Shown: positions 20,340-31,099, numbered from the stretch's first letter. The stretch is 64,000 nt of DNA from Platanthera guangdongensis (GCA_039583875.1 CM077157.1:78616346-78680345), one strand, 5' to 3'. The notes: generated from the sequence alone by a model not told the origin. Made by a program: numbers and translations.

Positions 20340-22390
20340 TTCAAAAACTAGCGAGCTCTCTCCAACTGACCAAATAGCTCATCGATCATTGGCAGAGGAT
20401 ACGTGTTCCGGACCGTCAGCCAGTTTAGTGCTCTGTAATCAATGCACAATCTGAGCATCCAGTCCTTCTTCTTCACAAATAATACTAGAGCTCTACATGG
20501 AGAGGAGCTCGGCATGACAAACCCAGCTTCCACTAACTCTTGTAGTTGGCTTCAAAACTCTACCAACTCCTCTGGGCCATACAATAAGGAGCTCTGGATA
20601 CTAGCTTGGCCCCCGACATGAGTGAGTGTATCTAAAAGTCTTTCTCCCGTTGCGGTGGCAGCCCTGGCAACTTCTCCGAAAATAGATCTACAAAATCTCA
20701 TACCACCAGAATGCTAACCATAGGGTCCTAGGTCTCGGTCATCTCGAACAGCACCTGATAGACCTCGTCCCCCTGCAAGTGGTCCTTGACAGCCTGAACT
20801 AAAGAATGTAGATGGCGGGAGACCGGAATAGTACCTTCGATGGTCGCATAAGTGTTGTTATATCTGAGTACGACCTTCCTCATCGGGAAATCAATCTGAG
20901 CATGTTTCCAGGCGAGCCATGATATTCCCAAAAGAAGATCGAAATCCAACAAGCTTAAGATCGTCGCCAGGGCTTCGAGGGTTAACCCATCAATGGTCAC
21001 CCTTAGAAGTCATTTTGCCATTGACCGGACCTCCATCCCATTGGGGAGACACACCCTCCTAGTGAATCCCCCGTAATATCTGATGCCCTCCAGGTCCTTG
21101 ATAAATTCCTCCGAGATAAAGTTGTGTGATGCCCCCGTATCGATTAAGGTTTGGGCAGGATTGCCGCATAACATCACTACCCTTTAGTTTATTAAATGTC
21201 TTAGATGTCTTGTTATAATTTATTTCCTATTTCTAGAAATTCTACATCCTTATAGCCTATAGGAAAGAATTTAAAATTACTATTTTACCTTCAATCACAT
21301 TCTCCGGGTTCCGGGGCTGAGCTAAGTCCAGGGCATACAACTTTCCTCTGTCATGTGTGCGATCACAACCCTGAAATCCATGTCCCCGACCACATCCTTG
21401 ACCTCCAAGCTGCCGAGAAAGTGGGGGGGCTCCTATAATACTAGAGGTGGAGGTTCCCTTATGGGAATGTTCTTCTAAATATGTCCCGGCTGGTTTCACC
21501 AATAGCACGTCGGTGCCTCCTCCACTGGACTCGGCATCTCCCGCATCTGTAAGGGCTGAGGAGCCATCACCACTGGGTTCCTCTACTCCTGGCGGTCCTC
21601 CTGGTGGGGCTAGTCCATGTTCTTCCTTTCTCCAATGACTCGACCTCTCTGCTGATCTCTCCTTACACCGATTACGATGTCGTTCGCCGATCTTTTCCAG
21701 CCCCAAACTATGAGCTAGTCTGCCACCAACTTCTTGTCCATCTCCAAGATTCTGTCCAAGATCCCATCAAAAACAAAAAATGAGTGCCTGCCTCATGTCA
21801 TCGTGAAGGCCCTTGTAAAACCTCTTCACATAGCTCGCACTGTCCAGCTGGTACGAGTTCGCAAAGAGGGCTAAATGTGTAAAATTCCAATAATACTCCA
21901 ATACTGTCTTGTTACCATGCCTCAACTGCAGGAATCTGTCGTCCAACTCATCTCTTGCCAACTGTTGTATAAAATGCTCTAGCAGCGCTGCCCTGAAATC
22001 CTCCTAAGAAATGGCTGCATACTCCATCCCAATGAAGGTAGTGTCCAATAGTGACTTCCACTATCTCTTCACGTGTGACTCCAAGCAAGAGACTGATAAT
22101 GCTACTGCCTCCTCCATCAGGCATCGAATCCCGACCAGCATATCATAAATAATATCCAGCCACTCCTCTATACGAATTGCTGACTCTGTCCTGTGGTAGG
22201 ATAGCAAAGAAAGTCCTTGAAAGAAGCTCAACCAGTTTGCGCAGGGGTTAGGCTGAGGAGCCGGAGCCTACTGAGTCCTTAATGATTTCAAGATGGCCAT
22301 CAATGTTTGTACCATCTCCGTTTGCCGAAACGGAGTAGGAGACGCTGGAGGTGGAGCAACATTCTGAGCCTAAGGTACACCCTGCTGTGG
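20340..22390 (-). pseudogene. Chromovirus (Tekay-like) gag-protease-RT, truncated
   Basis: The minus strand reads, in order: gag (22390-21290, with ESAIRIEEWLDIIYDMLVGI, ARDELDDRFLQLRHGNKTV, YVKRFYKGLHDDMRQAL), a Gly/Arg-rich tail, an intron-like interval (21288-21182), protease (LIDTGASHNFIS near 21140; LLGISWLAWKHAQID near 20900) and the start of RT ([20 protein letters not shown] near 20450). It stops within RT at about 20340. Several stops and shifts are present. It is the same family as the host chromovirus at 29703-61852, but diverged. The zinc knuckle of gag is not recognisable. Confidence 0.8.
21182..21288 (-). other. Intron-like interval between gag and protease (minus copy)
   Basis: On the minus strand ATTGAAG is followed by GTAAAATA, 107 A/T-rich bases, then AACTAAAG and the protease frame. 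Position and phase correspond to the interval at 31004-31099 in the host chromovirus. Joining leaves the frame one base out, which fits decay of this copy. Confidence 0.45.
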
Positions 22391-22439
22391 GATAGTGTTC
22401 GTCGCAGGCTACAAAGGAAAATCAAATTGTCAGTTTGGT

Positions 22440-22600
22440 TTTCGAAAAGATTCGTTGAAAATAAAATGGACTGCTGCATGTGATTTCACTCATGGGCACA
22501 CCATTGCTTCTGCTGCTAGTTTGTCCTCAGTTGCATGTGAAAATAAAAAGGACTGTTGGACTGTTGCATGTGATTTCACTTATGGTCACACCTTCGGATC
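22440..22600 (-). repeat. Imperfect direct repeat in chromovirus leader
   Basis: Two copies of a segment containing GCATGTGATTTCACT (about 22475-22490 and 22568-22582), each next to a GAAAATAAAA stretch, are about 90 bp apart between the primer site and gag. The host chromovirus leader (29785-29830) has one related segment (AGCAGAAGCAGTGGTGTGCC). Confidence 0.5.
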
Positions 22601-22607
22601 AAGGTTT

Positions 22608-22620
22608 GGCTCTAATACCA
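22608..22620 (-). promoter_or_regulatory. Primer binding site, tRNA-iMet type, one mismatch
   Basis: The minus strand reads TGGTATTAGAGCC, three bases from the LTR end TTACA (22624). One C to T change from the canonical site. Confidence 0.8.
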
Positions 22621-22623
22621 GTT

Positions 22624-22972
22624 TGTAAGACCCTATTTTTTCGCCTCCGGGTCTTATGCCCAAAATCGCCATTTTGAGGTGACACCCAACACTCGAGAAG
22701 GTTGCTACTACAAAACGCTGATTCTGCCGAAATTAATGATCACCAAAGAAGTAGAAGTATATAGTTAGAACAATTAAGTCTAAGACCACAAATCACATGT
22801 AATATATGAAAGAGAATCACAACATTATCCACAAAGTAGTAGAACAAAAACGGAAATGGTAAATCAATAGAGATAAATGGGCTCATGCCCCGTACATCAT
22901 GCCCTCAATACAACACTCTCGCGGAAGTAAAATATACTAACCACTTACGAATCCTGAAGCTGGTGCTCCTGT
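22624..22972 (-). repeat. Chromovirus LTR, 3' end (minus strand)
   Basis: On the minus strand the sequence reads ...TTTTGGGCATAAGACCCGG...GGTCTTACA and then the primer site. The same phrase closes the host 5' LTR at 29610-29703. The upper limit is set where a plus-strand LTR start seems to begin (22973). Confidence 0.65.
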
Positions 22973-23786
22973 GTAACATCCCTCAAACAACTAGACTCCT
23001 AGGAGTGGTTTTGTCAGGACTAGGTCATGACAAAACCCTAAAAAGCTCAAAAGACCACGTGAGCAAAGGCACAAGGTGAAAATCACCTTGGTCTGCCTAT
23101 AACATAATGTTGGATCACCCTATTACTAATTTGGGTCAGGATCACTATGTCTTTAGGAAACCTGTTTTTGACCTCATTGTATAGATCTAAAGGTCAATTA
23201 GAATTGAGTCTAAGGGTTAGTAGTTAGGTTTGGAAGCTGCCCTCAAGACCAAGGTTTTTCAGTTTGGAGACTAAGTCATTTCGTCGAGCTCAGTACGACG
23301 AATCGTCAAACTCCAATCGACAATCGTTGAGCCCACTTCGACGGATCGTCGAACTCCATTCGACGATCACTGAGCTCAAGTTCAAACAAATCGTCGAACT
23401 CCATTCGACGATCTTCGATCTTAGTTCGACGATCTTGACTCCAGTATTGATTCTCTATCTCTGAGCTCAGTTCGACGATAGTTGAGCTCAGATCATAACG
23501 ATCTCTGTTGCTGTATAAGTCCAAATCGCTTAGGTCAGTTCGACGATAGTGGAGCTCAGTTCGACGTTTTTCTGAAGAGTTCAACGACTTTAAGATTCAA
23601 ATTCCAGAACAGTTAAGGAGTTATTCTCAGCAATTAATTCAGAAGATCTTGTAGGCGTTTTTCATTTATTCCGGAGCAAGTTCAAGAAAATTATCAAGGA
23701 ATGTTTCTTTGGTACTTTCCCCCAGAAGACAATTGAATTAAGAAAGTCAATTAATGACAGGTTAACGGCTATTCTGCACAGAGGAT
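22973..23786 (+). repeat. Chromovirus-type LTR start with TCGA array (plus strand)
   Basis: TGTAACATCCCTCAA at 22973 resembles the TGTAACGTCCCGATT that opens the host 3' LTR at 61941. From 23280 to 23560 there are about a dozen TCGTCGA / TTCGACGAT units in both orientations. The piece ends where duplicated gag sequence starts. It therefore lies head-on against an oppositely oriented LTR end at 22624-22972. The assignment rests on the short start motif and the array. Confidence 0.4.
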
Positions 23787-24272
23787 CATTTTCACATAGC
23801 TCGCACTGTCCAGCTGGTACGAGTCCGCAAAGAGGGCAAAATGTGTAAACTTCCGATAATACTCCAATACTGTCTTGTTACCATGCCTCAATTGCAGGAA
23901 TCTGTCGTCCAACTCATCTCTTGCCAACTGTTGTATAAAATGCTCTAGCAGCGCTGCCATGAAATCTCCTAAGAAAATGTCTGCATACTCCATCCCAATG
24001 AAGGTAGTGTCCAATAGTGACTTCCACTATCTCTTTCACGTGTGACTCCAAGCAAGAGACTGATAATGCTACTGCCTCCTCCATCAGGCATCGAATCCCG
24101 ACCAGCATATCATAAATAATATCCAGCCACTCCTCTATACGAATAGCTGACTCTGTCCTGTGGTAGGATAGCAAAGAAAGTCCTGAAAGAAGCTCAACCA
24201 GTTTGCGCAGGGGTTAGGCTGAGGAGCCGGAAGCCTACTGAGTCCTTAATGATTTCAAGATGGCCATCAAGT
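23787..24272 (-). pseudogene. Second copy of chromovirus gag segment
   Basis: This repeats about 21818-22295 in the same orientation with very few differences (for example AAACTTCCGATAAT for AAAATTCCAATAAT). It carries the same gag motifs (RTESAIRIEEWLDII, ARDELDDRFLQLRHGNKTV). Edges are abrupt: ATTTTCACATAGCTCG on the left, GATGGCCATCAAGTCC on the right. It is a local duplication or a piece of a second element. Confidence 0.8.
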
Positions 24273-24569
24273 CCTCTATCCAGCCCTCCTTTATACTTAT
24301 GCTTATAAATATATGTGTGCACATCTAGGATAGGTAACTCGATACATACAAACCTTTTATACATCAATAAAGAGTTAACGAAGATATGTCATTGTGAATC
24401 TCGACAACTCACAATTGACATCAAGAAGTGTTTGGAAAAGCCCCGTTCAAACCCAAATAGATTGGCTTTAAGATATATTATATTTATAATTTTTAAATTG
24501 ACTTGACATCAGAAGAATTCGAAAATGCTGCAATGCCTCTTAACTTGAAGATTCCTAGTAAAGAAACCT
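24273..24569. other. No gene seen
   Basis: A/T-rich sequence between the gag fragment and the CGCCGA array. Nothing recognised. Confidence 0.4.
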
Positions 24570-25075
24570 TTCGATTTCAACTTAGACAAATCCCGCCGAC
24601 CTTCATTTCCACGGAAACCTTACCGCGTAGTATACTCGTCGAATGAGCAGAAAACCCGCCGACCCTTTATATATTTAGAATCTCGCCGACCCTTCGCCTT
24701 CCATAGGAATCCCACCGAAGGAGCAAACTCGCTGAATCCCGCCGAACTTCGCAGGAAACACGCCTAATCCCGCAAAGGTCTTCGCCGAGTCGTCTTCCCA
24801 CAAGTGATTCTCGCCGAAGCCCGCAGGAAAACTCGCCGACTCTCTCCACAGGGGACTCTCTCCTTCTCCGCCGGAACACTCGCCGAGGGGAAAACTCACC
24901 GACTCCCGCAAGACTCACCGCCGCAGGGGAAACTCACCGGAAAGGAAACTCGCCGACTCCCGCAAGACTCTCGCCGAACCGGTCTCCATCGAAGGTATCG
25001 AACCGAATCCGCTGGAATCTCCCCGAATCTCTTACCCTTTCATCGCTTCTCACCGTAAGTTTCCCGTAGGACGCT
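24570..25075. repeat. CGCCGA / ACTCGCCGACTCCCGC degenerate array
   Basis: About twenty CGCCGA words, many inside longer units such as AAACTCGCCGACTCCCGCAA, over 500 bp upstream of the env-like ORF. A TATA-like TTTATATATTTAG occurs at 24664-24676. Several open frames on the minus strand here are products of the repeat and are not genes. Confidence 0.7.
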
Positions 25076-25288
25076 CACCTTGCTCTTGGACGCTCTTCCG
25101 GTTTCGATTCTTGCTTCCAGGAATTTCTCCGCGTGCACTCATCGGGTTTCCCTCGTCTTCATCGCACTAACTCACCGTCTACACCTTTAGGTAACCCTCC
25201 CTCACCCTTACTGGACTTGATCACTACTATCGCTTCCTTTTTGATTTTTGATTAGGCGTAGAATAGGGCTTCTCTCCCTAGATCTGCA

Positions 25289-27560
25289 ATGGCTCCAAGG
25301 ACAACTGCTGGGTTGGTCACTGGTTGCGAGCTAGTTCGAACTGGGTTCTCTCACGCCTCTGATGAATTCAGAAACATCATTCTGATGCTAGAAGAGGCTG
25401 GGCTATCATTTGTCCTGGAGCACCCATGCAAAATCTTGGACAAAGAGGTGCTGGAGTTCTTCGCTACCACAAGACTCCGGAATGGCGACTCACTAATCAA
25501 AAGCAAGGTGGCTGGGGCAAAGGTCAAGATGTCTGCCAGCAAGCTGACCCGCTTCCTACAGCTCTCTAGCTCGGAGCACGAGGAATTTTGAGGAAGAAGA
25601 CAAAAGCAGGATTCTCCTATTCTGTGGTCTCTCATGAGGAACTCGGTCGATCAAGCGCAAGGATATGAATGAAGAAGGAAGCTTATGTCTGACATTATTG
25701 GAAAGGTACTCATCTGCAAACCAGGATCTCATGACCATATCTCTGCGGATATGTTCAAGATCCTGGTGGCAATTGTCTGCCGTAAAAGGTTCAACTGGGC
25801 GGCGTTGCTGTTCGAGAAGATAAAGGACACCTTGAGCTCTCCGAGTTTTGGCCGAATCATAGTCTGTATCTAAATCAGCTAAATGGAGACAAGTTTGACA
25901 TGAGTAAAGGTGTTCCTCTACACTACTTGAAGAAGATGGACTCAAGTGTGTTTGACAGATGGGAGAGGCGTATTGGGCAGACTGCCGTGGAAGAACAACA
26001 GGGAGTATCTCCAGCAGTCACCCCCAGTGAAATTCCTGATACTTTGACTGCAGGAATTGAGGGGGAGACTCTACCCACTCATGCTGATATAGTATCTGAC
26101 ATCTCCCAGGTGGCCAGGGATGCTGTGGCCGAAATACAAGAAGAAAGTGAAACTGTGCTGGAGCATGAGGAGGGCCTAAACCGAAACGATCAAGGAGCCG
26201 AAGCTACTGTACAAGAGACTGCTGACAAAGAGTTGGAAGAGGCTGCTAATGAAGATAATTTCATGGATGATGATGCAGAGGAAGACGGGAATGAGGGACA
26301 TGAAGCATTGAGGCTCCGGATCTCATTGAACTCCATCTGACAAGCACGCCCTGAAATCATTCCTGAAACATTGGTGCACGAGTGGAGGCGGAGTCTGAGG
26401 AACCTACAGATGCTGCCAGCATTCCCCCATTAGAGACTGTGCTTGTATCCAGCTCTACAGATGCGTCTGCTGAAGAGCAGGCCAATAAGTGCCTCCGGCT
26501 CTTCCATTACGAGATGAGCTAGCCACTCACACTGTAATTGTCATTCAGGGCATATTGAATGAACTTAAAGCCTCCTTTGATAAAGCTCAGAATAAACTGC
26601 TGAAAAGGATTAAGACATCTGAAAATCATAAACTTGACGTGATGGACAAGAAATTTGAAGAGAAGTATACCGCGGGGCCCAGCTGTCCACTCTTTATGGC
26701 GGATTGAAAAAGAACACCGATACTCTTGCTGTAGTAAATCAGAATGCTCATGTTGTAGCGAACAAACATTCAAAAGTTTGACGGTAATATGGTCACTCTC
26801 AACGCCAATCAGCAGGCCTTGGTCACTGAATTCTCCCAGACCACCAAGCATATTGATGACTCCCTGCACTCCTATGCAAACTTCATCGCTGTCGAAGCAA
26901 AAAGGGGGAGAAGGACTACATAGCTAAGATGGCGAGCTCCGAGAAGTCATGATCAACAACTTCGAACAGTCAAACAAATACGTCTATGACAGCTGCTGGT
27001 GGATGCTCCAACAGGCATTAGGCATCGTGTTGCCTGAAACTCCTGAGGTTATCATGCTCCTGAGACTTCTACAGCCGCTGAGGGAGTAAGTGCTGCTGAG
27101 GGAATAAGTGCAAGTGCTGCAGATGTTCCCATAAGTGAAGCTGCTGCTAGGGCTATTTCCAAGCTAAACTGAGGAGCATGTTTGACCAAGAGGCCCTAGC
27201 AAAAGCCAGGGGCAAGAAAAAAAGCTCAGGAAGGGACCTCCAAGGAGACACTAGCTGAGAAGAGAATCAGAATAAGTGAGGAGAAGTACGAAACGAAAAG
27301 TGGAGTCCAGTTCAAAGACCATCATATTGGACACCTTCTGGCTACAACGAAAAAGAGAAAGAACTCAATCGAGAGAAGTATACAACCAGTATGATGGGAA
27401 ATGCACAAGACGTATGAAGCAAAACAAAACATCTTCTTCAGAAACAACATGGATGCAGATAAAGTTCTCTGCCAGAGACATCCGAAGCCTAAAGAGTATA
27501 TGGAGAGTAAATGAAGAAGTATTGGCGACAAAATCAAGGATGACATTAGCTAAGGCAAAA
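25289..27560 (+). pseudogene. Env-like 'plant transposon protein' ORF, decayed
   Basis: ATG at 25289 opens MAPRTTAGLVTGCELVRTG; the following EEAGLSFVLEHPCKILDKE...EFFATTRL and SASKLTRFLQLSS match the pattern of the 'putative plant transposon protein' family found in the env-like ORF of plant LTR retrotransposons. Further pieces in shifted frames: HISADMFKILVAIVCRKRFN (25735-25800), an acidic Glu-rich stretch (25980-26330), and a coiled-coil-like C-terminal region (26520-26920). Frameshifts occur near 25590, 25880, 26340 and 26690, and after 26920 the sequence is Lys/Glu-rich without a firm frame. No membrane segment is evident. Assignment is by remembered family pattern. Confidence 0.55.
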
Positions 27561-27646
27561 TAGTCAACAATCTTATGTTGTCATTCTTTCTTAAGAACAT
27601 GTAATGCTAGGTATTGTTATTTAGAACCATTCGAGATATATATATA

Positions 27647-28146
27647 NNNNNNNNNNNNNNNNNNNNNNNNNNNNNNNNNNNNNNNNNNNNNNNNNNNNNN
27701 NNNNNNNNNNNNNNNNNNNNNNNNNNNNNNNNNNNNNNNNNNNNNNNNNNNNNNNNNNNNNNNNNNNNNNNNNNNNNNNNNNNNNNNNNNNNNNNNNNNN
27801 NNNNNNNNNNNNNNNNNNNNNNNNNNNNNNNNNNNNNNNNNNNNNNNNNNNNNNNNNNNNNNNNNNNNNNNNNNNNNNNNNNNNNNNNNNNNNNNNNNNN
27901 NNNNNNNNNNNNNNNNNNNNNNNNNNNNNNNNNNNNNNNNNNNNNNNNNNNNNNNNNNNNNNNNNNNNNNNNNNNNNNNNNNNNNNNNNNNNNNNNNNNN
28001 NNNNNNNNNNNNNNNNNNNNNNNNNNNNNNNNNNNNNNNNNNNNNNNNNNNNNNNNNNNNNNNNNNNNNNNNNNNNNNNNNNNNNNNNNNNNNNNNNNNN
28101 NNNNNNNNNNNNNNNNNNNNNNNNNNNNNNNNNNNNNNNNNNNNNN
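27647..28146. other. Assembly gap (500 N)
   Basis: Exactly 500 unknown bases, the usual placeholder length for a gap of unknown size. Distances across it are not reliable. Confidence 0.99.
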
Positions 28147-28699
28147 TCTCAAGAACTCAGGGGGAGCTTTGACAACATCAAACTCCACATAGTCTTCTCA
28201 ACTGCTTTGAGAAAAGAAGACTTCCATCATTCTCTCATCCCCATATCTGTAAAGGGTTTTTCAAACTCCCTTCAAAAGTTTGTGCTCGGTTTTTGAGCAC
28301 CTTGTCAAAAGCTCATTGGTGGCAAGACACCTGATCAAAATCTTTATTTGGTTTTTGAGCACGTTATCAAAAGCTCATTGGTCCCAGGACACTGATCAAC
28401 TCATCCTGCAGTGGATTCCTACCTACGGTGTAGAAGAGTTGGATGTACCAAGTTTAGGGGAACCACTATAGCTCCTTGTGTCTTCTGGCTTGCTTGTCTT
28501 TATCTTTTATTTCTGGCTGTGATTGTTTTGTGATTTGTTAGGATCTGTGATTATTTTATTTTGTAGGCCACTCTGTGATTAGATTTAATATTTGCTTCCC
28601 TGTTCACTTAGATTAGAACAATTGTTGTAAAAAGCTTTTAAGCACCATACTCTATTCACCCCCCACTCTAAAGTAAATCAGATCTAGCTGCACTTTCAG
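28147..28699 (+). repeat. Copia LTR X family, 3' half (plus strand)
   Basis: The reverse complement of this segment aligns with about 559-1130 (shared: ATTCACCCCCCACTCTAAAG, GAGCTTTGACA, the AGGGGAACCACTATA phrase). It ends CACTTTCA at 28699, matching the LTR X end at 559. The 5' half is in or before the gap. It is followed by the chromovirus LTR and not by a primer site, so this is the 3' LTR or a solo LTR inserted into the chromovirus 5' LTR. Confidence 0.7.
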
Positions 28700-28932
28700 T
28701 GTTCTTAGTGTTGAGGCGTACGGAGGCCTGGGTGAAGTAGTGTGGATACCCGCCTAGTAGTAAAAGTGCCCGTTATACTGTCACCGCCTAGCCACGGCGG
28801 CTGATGCCTGAGAGGTTAGCTAGCTGCTCGAAAAGTGGGAACTACAGTCTGTGTCGACATGGCAATGCATATCTTTGAGCATGAGTGAGTCATTGCATAT
28901 CATACATAGCATTTCATAACATTGCACAACAA

Positions 28933-29041
28933 GATCCTCATCGTATAAGTTTGTATGGGTACTCTTATACGATGAGTTACCTTTTTGTAACTCGATCCTT
29001 AACTTATAAGTCTGTATGGGCATCCTTATAAGTTAAGTTAC
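28933..29041 (+). repeat. Twin hairpins with compensating stems
   Basis: Two units, GATCC - 12-nt arm - 14-nt loop - perfect complementary arm - GTTAC, lie at 28933-28980 and 28994-29041, separated by 13 bases. Arms: TCATCGTATAAG/CTTATACGATGA and TTAACTTATAAG/CTTATAAGTTAA. Loops share TGTATGGG. Three base pairs differ between the two stems and each change is matched on the other arm. Confidence 0.9.
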
Positions 29042-29630
29042 TTTCTAGCTACTGTTACCTTACTTGTTAGTTTGCTATAGCTCTTAAATAACTGCTAGAT
29101 TATGATACTATTACTCTTACAATGTTACCACCTGCTTGTACTTCTTTTAATATTTGCGTATATATATTATCCTTATTCCTTCTCCTCGCCCGGTGCTGAG
29201 GAGTCGCCGGGGGAGCGGATGTTAAGCCACTTAGTTGTTTCGACTAACGGTTGCCACGTCTTCCTTTTTAGGAGGTCAAGCCGCAGGTAGAGCAGCCGCA
29301 GACTATGCAACAGGACATCCAGGCCACGACGATAGGGCCTGAGGGGACAGTACCGTCGTTACCGTCGGTTACTGATGTGAGTGTTGTGAGACTCTGATGT
29401 AGCCTGTTTATGCAGTTGATAGCTGTACTCTGATATATTGTAGAAGCATGTTTTAGCTTCTCTTATTGTACTATTTGGACTTATATGCTTAGTGTGGATT
29501 GACTTCTCTTGCTTATATTTGGTTGAGTTGCATGTATATTGATATTGTTGTAGTCGGCGGAATAGGCGTCTTGTGGTACAGGTTAGCCTGTGTGCTAATG
29601 CTACCGCAAGGAGGCTGTTCTGGGCATAGA

Positions 29631-29695
29631 CCCCCCCCCCCCCCCCCCCACACCCCCATCATGCCGTGTTTTGGGATCTGGGGGGGGGGGGGGGG
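29631..29695. repeat. C19 and G16 homopolymer pair
   Basis: C-run 29631-29649 and G-run 29680-29695 lie 30 bases apart where the minus copy of this LTR has only short C/G runs (GACCCGG...). They could fold on each other. Expansion of short runs or an assembly/consensus error is likely. Confidence 0.85.
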
Positions 29696-29889
29696 TCCTT
29701 ACAAATGTACAGTTTGCCACGATCTTCAACTAAAGAAGTCATTCAACAATGGTACCACCCCCATTTGATTAGTTAGTTTGGGGACAAACTGACTTAGCAG
29801 AAGCAGTGGTGTGCCCATATGTAATTCACGCTAAGTATGTATAACTTTGACCTTAAGATTAGCCAACCTGACCATACATTTGTGTTTTA

Positions 29890-30990
29890 TGTGTAGATTC
29901 CAAAGCTCGTTGAGCAGGTGGGAGGCACTCCTACGCCCTCAATACCCACTCCCACTCAGTTCCAACAATCTGAGTTGGGGCAGACGCTCACTGCCATCCT
30001 CGATGCTTTTAGGGCGCGCAGCCCCCGGTGCAACAACAGGACCCGAGCTCCAACTGGCTGAGCACCTTCCGGGCTCTCTCCCCTCCCGCCAACATTAGGA
30101 CGGAGTCAGGCGTACGTAAAGAGGAATGGATAGACACGGTACATGAGTTATTGGCTGGTATCCGTTACCCGGCCAACATGGCAGTGACATTGGCGGTGTC
30201 CGTCTTGGACTTACATGCTAAGAGGTGGTGGAAGTCCCTCATGGGCTCTACCTTCCAAGGCCGGGTCTACACAGAGATAAGTCGGAGTGAGTTCTTGGCT
30301 GTTTTATTGGAGCACTTTATCCCTACATCAGCCCGAGATGAGCTTGAGCAGAGGTTTCTTCTACTAAAGCAGGGATCAAAGTCAGTTACTGAATACCAGC
30401 GGGAATTCCAGCATCTCGCAAGGTTTGCAGATTCTTATGAGTTGGATGACAGAGGTTATGTCGAGTTCTTCTACAAAGGGCTGCAACATTCCCTAAGACA
30501 GTCCCTTTTGTTTAAAGCGGATGGTAGCTTGGCGGTGATCGTTGAAATGGCAAAAATATTGGAGGCGGACCAGCTGGGATATAGTAAGAGGCCTGTGGAG
30601 GACGTGATGGAAGCCGACCCAAGAAATAGAAGGAGGTGGGACTTCAGAGGAGGAAGAGGATATCAAAGAGGTGGAGGGCGTGTACAACAAAACTATAGGG
30701 TGGAGCATCCGGTTCCGCCGCCGCCTGCATTGCCCCCACCACCACAGCCTCAGCAATTTCAATAACATGAAGGGCGTCTTGGGCTGGTGTGCTTCGAATG
30801 CAACTAGCCGGGCCACATCTGACGTTTATGCCCGCAGCTATTTGGAAACGTCCCTCCCGCTCTCCCGCCGGTAGCTCCTCGAGGGCGAGGTCACATACGT
30901 GGTCGGGGATTAGGACCGTGAGGAGGTAACCCCGAACCTGCTAGGGATCAGGTGTACGCGCTTGACATGGCGCAGGAACGGAACCCCCAA
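29890..30990 (+). pseudogene. Chromovirus gag
   Basis: The product runs from PKLVEQVGGTPTP (after a plant-like acceptor TTTTATGTGTAG at 29885-29896) through a frameshift near 30018 into the open frame 30028-30765. Conserved capsid parts are KEEWIDTVHELLAGIRYP, LLEHFIPTSARDELEQRF and YVEFFYKGLQHSLRQSL. A Gly/Arg-rich stretch (GGRGYQRGGGR) and a Pro-rich stretch follow. A zinc knuckle CFECN.PGHI.RLC lies at about 30790-30835 with two stops inside it. The end (ALDMAQERNPQDVIAG) leads to the intron-like interval. Gag packages element RNA; this copy cannot be translated as one protein. Confidence 0.8.
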
Positions 30991-31003
30991 GATGTGATTG
31001 CAG

Positions 31004-31099
31004 GTATGATTTAATTAATTAACATATTTTCATGGTATAACTTGAATTGATTAAGACTTACTAGACACATATCAATAAGTTTTGGTTGTTAGTACTTAG
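31004..31099 (+). other. Putative 96-bp spliceosomal intron between gag and protease
   Basis: ATTGCAG is followed by GTATGATT, an A/T-rich 96-base stretch with no protein similarity, and TACTTAG, then GCACCGTGATAATT. Removing it joins DVIAG to TVIIGGKMDYALFDTGAS in frame, the normal gag/protease bridge of chromoviruses. Donor, acceptor, base composition and phase all fit a small plant intron. A matching interval exists at 21288-21182 in another copy. Confidence 0.6.

Larger units (their letters stand above)
28700..29703 (+). repeat. Chromovirus 5' LTR, 3' third
   Basis: Contains the twin hairpins (28933-29041), a splice-like segment (CTTTTTAG before GAGGTCAAGCCG at about 29271), and ends TTCTGGGCATAGAC...CCTTACA at 29703, the same end as the minus copy (22624). 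The 3' LTR starting at 61941 runs out of the window at about the point where this piece begins, so the full LTR is probably near 3 kb. Confidence 0.7.

Noticed and set aside
24667..24918. Two overlapping Arg/Gly-rich minus-strand frames
   Set aside because: Produced by the CGCCGA repeat, which lacks stops in several frames.
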